Shown: piece by piece, positions 5,968 through 6,917 of the stretch
Layout of the letters: each line of letters begins with the position of its first letter
Position numbering within the stretch: position 1 is the stretch's first letter
Source: Lachnospiraceae bacterium UBA3732
GTDB taxonomy: Bacteria; Bacillota; Clostridia; Lachnospirales; Lachnospiraceae
DNA length: 6,917 nt
Assembly: GCA_002372545.1 (NCBI GenBank)
Contig: DFHD01000073.1
Coordinates: 55,453-62,369, forward strand
Direction of reading: 5' to 3'
Program-made: the position numbers and the translations under genes
The notes under the pieces: model-generated
What the model saw: only the letters and a program-made list of their open reading frames with translations
The model's database searches: none
Told to the model about the DNA's origin: nothing

Positions 5968-6165
5968 ATGAAGAAAAAGATGTTATGTTTCCTGCTGCTC
6001 GGAACGACTATTCTTGCTTCTGCGGGTTGCGGAAAAAAGAAGAAATCAACAGCTGAAGAGGCTATCGATTACGGGATACGCCTTGAACAGCAGGCTCAGG
6101 ATGCAGTGGACAAAAATAATGCAGATGTTGAAGGAGCGGATCGGTTTCTGGACATGGAGCATTAA
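5968..6165 (+). CDS. Small lipoprotein of unknown function
   Basis: 65 residues. The ATG at 5968 has GGAGG (5956-5960) seven bases upstream, which decides this start over an ATG further left that would overlap the transpeptidase gene in another frame. The N-terminus is MKKK, a hydrophobic stretch MLCFLLLGTTILASAG, then Cys21: a signal peptidase II lipobox (SAGC, with serine in place of the common leucine at -3). The mature part is a lysine-rich GKKKK followed by about 35 charged, helix-prone residues (EEAIDYGIRLEQQAQDAVDK) ending in MEH. I do not recognise a family. The mature domain is too small for a substrate-binding protein and more like a membrane tether or small surface helix. The 43-base gap after the transpeptidase stop suggests co-expression. 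Confidence 0.8.
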   Translation: MKKKMLCFLLLGTTILASAGCGKKKKSTAEEAIDYGIRLEQQAQDAVDKNNADVEGADRFLDMEH

Positions 6166-6251
6166 GAAGGTTTATCTGAAACAGCATATGTTGCAAAATG
6201 ATATTGTCTAAATTGTATATTTAATTTGATCCGGCATGTTCATTTATACAG

Positions 6252-6280
6252 TTGACAATAAAAAAAATCCGAGGTAAAAT
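6252..6280 (+). promoter_or_regulatory. Promoter of the BlaI-family gene
   Basis: A perfect TTGACA (6252-6257), a 17-bp A-rich spacer, and TAAAAT (6275-6280). This is a strong sigma-A promoter placed about 50 bases before the repressor start codon, so the repressor has its own transcription start even if some read-through comes from the lipoprotein gene. Confidence 0.85.
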
Positions 6281-6282
6281 GT

Positions 6283-6296
6283 TTAACATATGTAAG
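6283..6296 (+). promoter_or_regulatory. Candidate BlaI/MecI-type operator (autoregulation)
   Basis: TTAACATATGTAAG contains the perfect palindrome ACATATGT (6286-6293) with an outer T/A pair. Known BlaI/MecI operators are dyads of TACA/TGTA half-sites. Here the right half TGTA is exact and the left is AACA. The site begins three bases after the -10, so a bound repressor would block the start site. Assignment to this repressor is inferred from position and similarity. Confidence 0.6.
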
Positions 6297-6332
6297 TCCC
6301 GAATAAAGGACGTATTATGCGGAGGGTAAAAT

Positions 6333-6704
6333 ATGAAATACAAGAGGTCAGAATTGTCCGAGTGCGAGCTTGCAACAATGAAGTGTGTATGGGACATGGA
6401 GGAGCCGGTTACGGCATCCGAGATCATGCACAGGCTGAAGGATGTATATGGAATGAATTACAAGGACACTACCGTATATACCTTCCTGAAGAAACTGATG
6501 GATAAGGGCTTTGTTACCTGCTACAGACGTGGCGTTATGTTTTATCAGCCAGCCAGAAAGGCGAATGAATTCCGCCGCGAATATATGCGGAAGGCCTGCG
6601 ATTTCTGGTATGAGGGCTCCGCTTCCAAGATGGTAGCCGGTCTGCTTTCCGATCTGAAGGTCAGCGAGGCGGATAAGGAAGAGATTCGCAAGCTGCTGAA
6701 ATAA
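6333..6704 (+). CDS. BlaI/MecI/CopY-family transcriptional repressor
   Basis: 123 residues, the usual size for MecI/BlaI. A strong GGAGGG (6321-6326) precedes the ATG. The N-terminal two-thirds is a winged helix: LSECELATMKCVWDMEEPVTASEI, then the recognition region NYKDTTVYTFLKKLMDKGFV, then the wing with YRRGVMFYQP. The TTVYTFLKKLMDKG pattern is the family signature for DNA binding as a dimer. The C-terminal third is a helical dimerisation region. Family members repress beta-lactamase, PBP2a or copper-transport genes. In the beta-lactam systems the partner sensor BlaR1/MecR1 inactivates the repressor. No such sensor precedes this gene and a strong terminator follows it, so within the window it is an orphan. 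The upstream transpeptidase gene is a possible target. Confidence 0.9.
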   Translation: MKYKRSELSECELATMKCVWDMEEPVTASEIMHRLKDVYGMNYKDTTVYTFLKKLMDKGFVTCYRRGVMFYQPARKANEFRREYMRKACDFWYEGSASKMVAGLLSDLKVSEADKEEIRKLLK

Positions 6705-6737
6705 GTCCGCGGAACTGAAATAAGCCTTTGAAATTAC

Positions 6738-6772
6738 AATGCATCCCTTTTGAGAAAAAGGGATGCATTTTT
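6738..6772 (+). terminator. Intrinsic terminator after the BlaI-family gene
   Basis: The 14-bp perfect stem AATGCATCCCTTTT (6738-6751) / AAAAGGGATGCATT (6756-6769) closes on a GAGA loop, with T continuing to 6772. It is about 35 bases after the stop codon and isolates the repressor from whatever lies to the right. Confidence 0.9.
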
Positions 6773-6858
6773 AGATCAGGCGTATTCGGCTGATCGGGTG
6801 AAGGGTGCCGGATGCTAACCCCTCCCTAAAGAGAAAGGGGATTGCGCGTCATAATATA

Positions 6859-6886
6859 GTTCAATTTGAAAGCTGTTCAATTTGAA
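6859..6886. repeat. Pair of 12-bp direct repeats with internal dyad symmetry
   Basis: GTTCAATTTGAA occurs at 6859-6870 and 6875-6886, a 16-bp period. Each copy contains TTCAA-T-TTGAA, a perfect five-base dyad around one base. Paired small palindromes like this can be repressor sites in front of the next gene, which lies outside the window. No open reading frame or terminator with a T-run is seen in the rest of 6773-6917. Confidence 0.6.
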
Positions 6887-6917
6887 GTTCCGTTTTACAG
6901 ACGGGAAAAAGCGAAAA

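Noticed and set aside
6819..6840. Hairpin CCCCT/AGGGG as a second terminator
   Set aside because: The stem is only about five pairs with an eleven-base loop, and no T-run follows. The strong terminator at 6738-6772 already ends the transcript.

Overview
The window reads as chromosomal DNA from a Gram-positive anaerobe of the class Clostridia, most likely a Lachnospiraceae-type organism. This is inferred from the six clostridial hydrophobic W (ChW) repeats, a CDP-glycerol (teichoic-acid type) polymerase, sigma-A style promoters with extended -10 elements, strong GGAGG ribosome sites and tRNA genes lacking an encoded CCA. No genus can be named from the sequence alone.

Left part (1-675): the last 34 codons of a ZIP-family metal transporter run in from the left. 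They are followed by a degenerate tandem array of 23-25 bp units that starts on the transporter's stop codon. A terminator that works in both directions then separates it from a minus-strand tRNA-Pro(CGG). A plus-strand tRNA-Gly(CCC) diverges from it, and each tRNA has its own TTGNNN-17 bp-TGCTATNAT promoter. A hairpin plus T-run ends the tRNA-Gly unit.

Middle (675-4224): a two-gene unit with a 26-nt gap. The first gene encodes a 141-aa soluble bacterial PH-domain protein with an acidic tail. The second encodes a 1015-aa modular CDP-glycerol glycerophosphotransferase: an N-terminally shortened, motif-less GT-A remnant, a beta-rich accessory region, a repetitive low-complexity linker, and an intact TagB/TagF-type catalytic domain.

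Right part (4225-6917): a likely promoter leads to a secreted protein of six ChW repeats fused to an L,D-transpeptidase (YkuD) domain, followed closely by a 65-aa lipoprotein. A BlaI/MecI-family repressor then has its own near-consensus promoter, with an ACATATGT dyad just downstream of the -10 that resembles BlaI/MecI operators. It ends at a strong terminator, with no BlaR1-like sensor before it. The right edge holds two 12-bp direct repeats 16 bp apart and no gene.

Taken together, the region is about the cell surface: polymer synthesis, wall cross-linking by an enzyme class that tolerates many penicillins, a lipoprotein and a beta-lactam-response type repressor. A regulatory link between the repressor and the transpeptidase is an inference. 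No wholly new system is proven. The items most worth a second look are the tandem array beside the ZIP gene, the ChW-YkuD fusion next to an orphan BlaI, and the shortened glycosyltransferase domain on the TagF-like protein.
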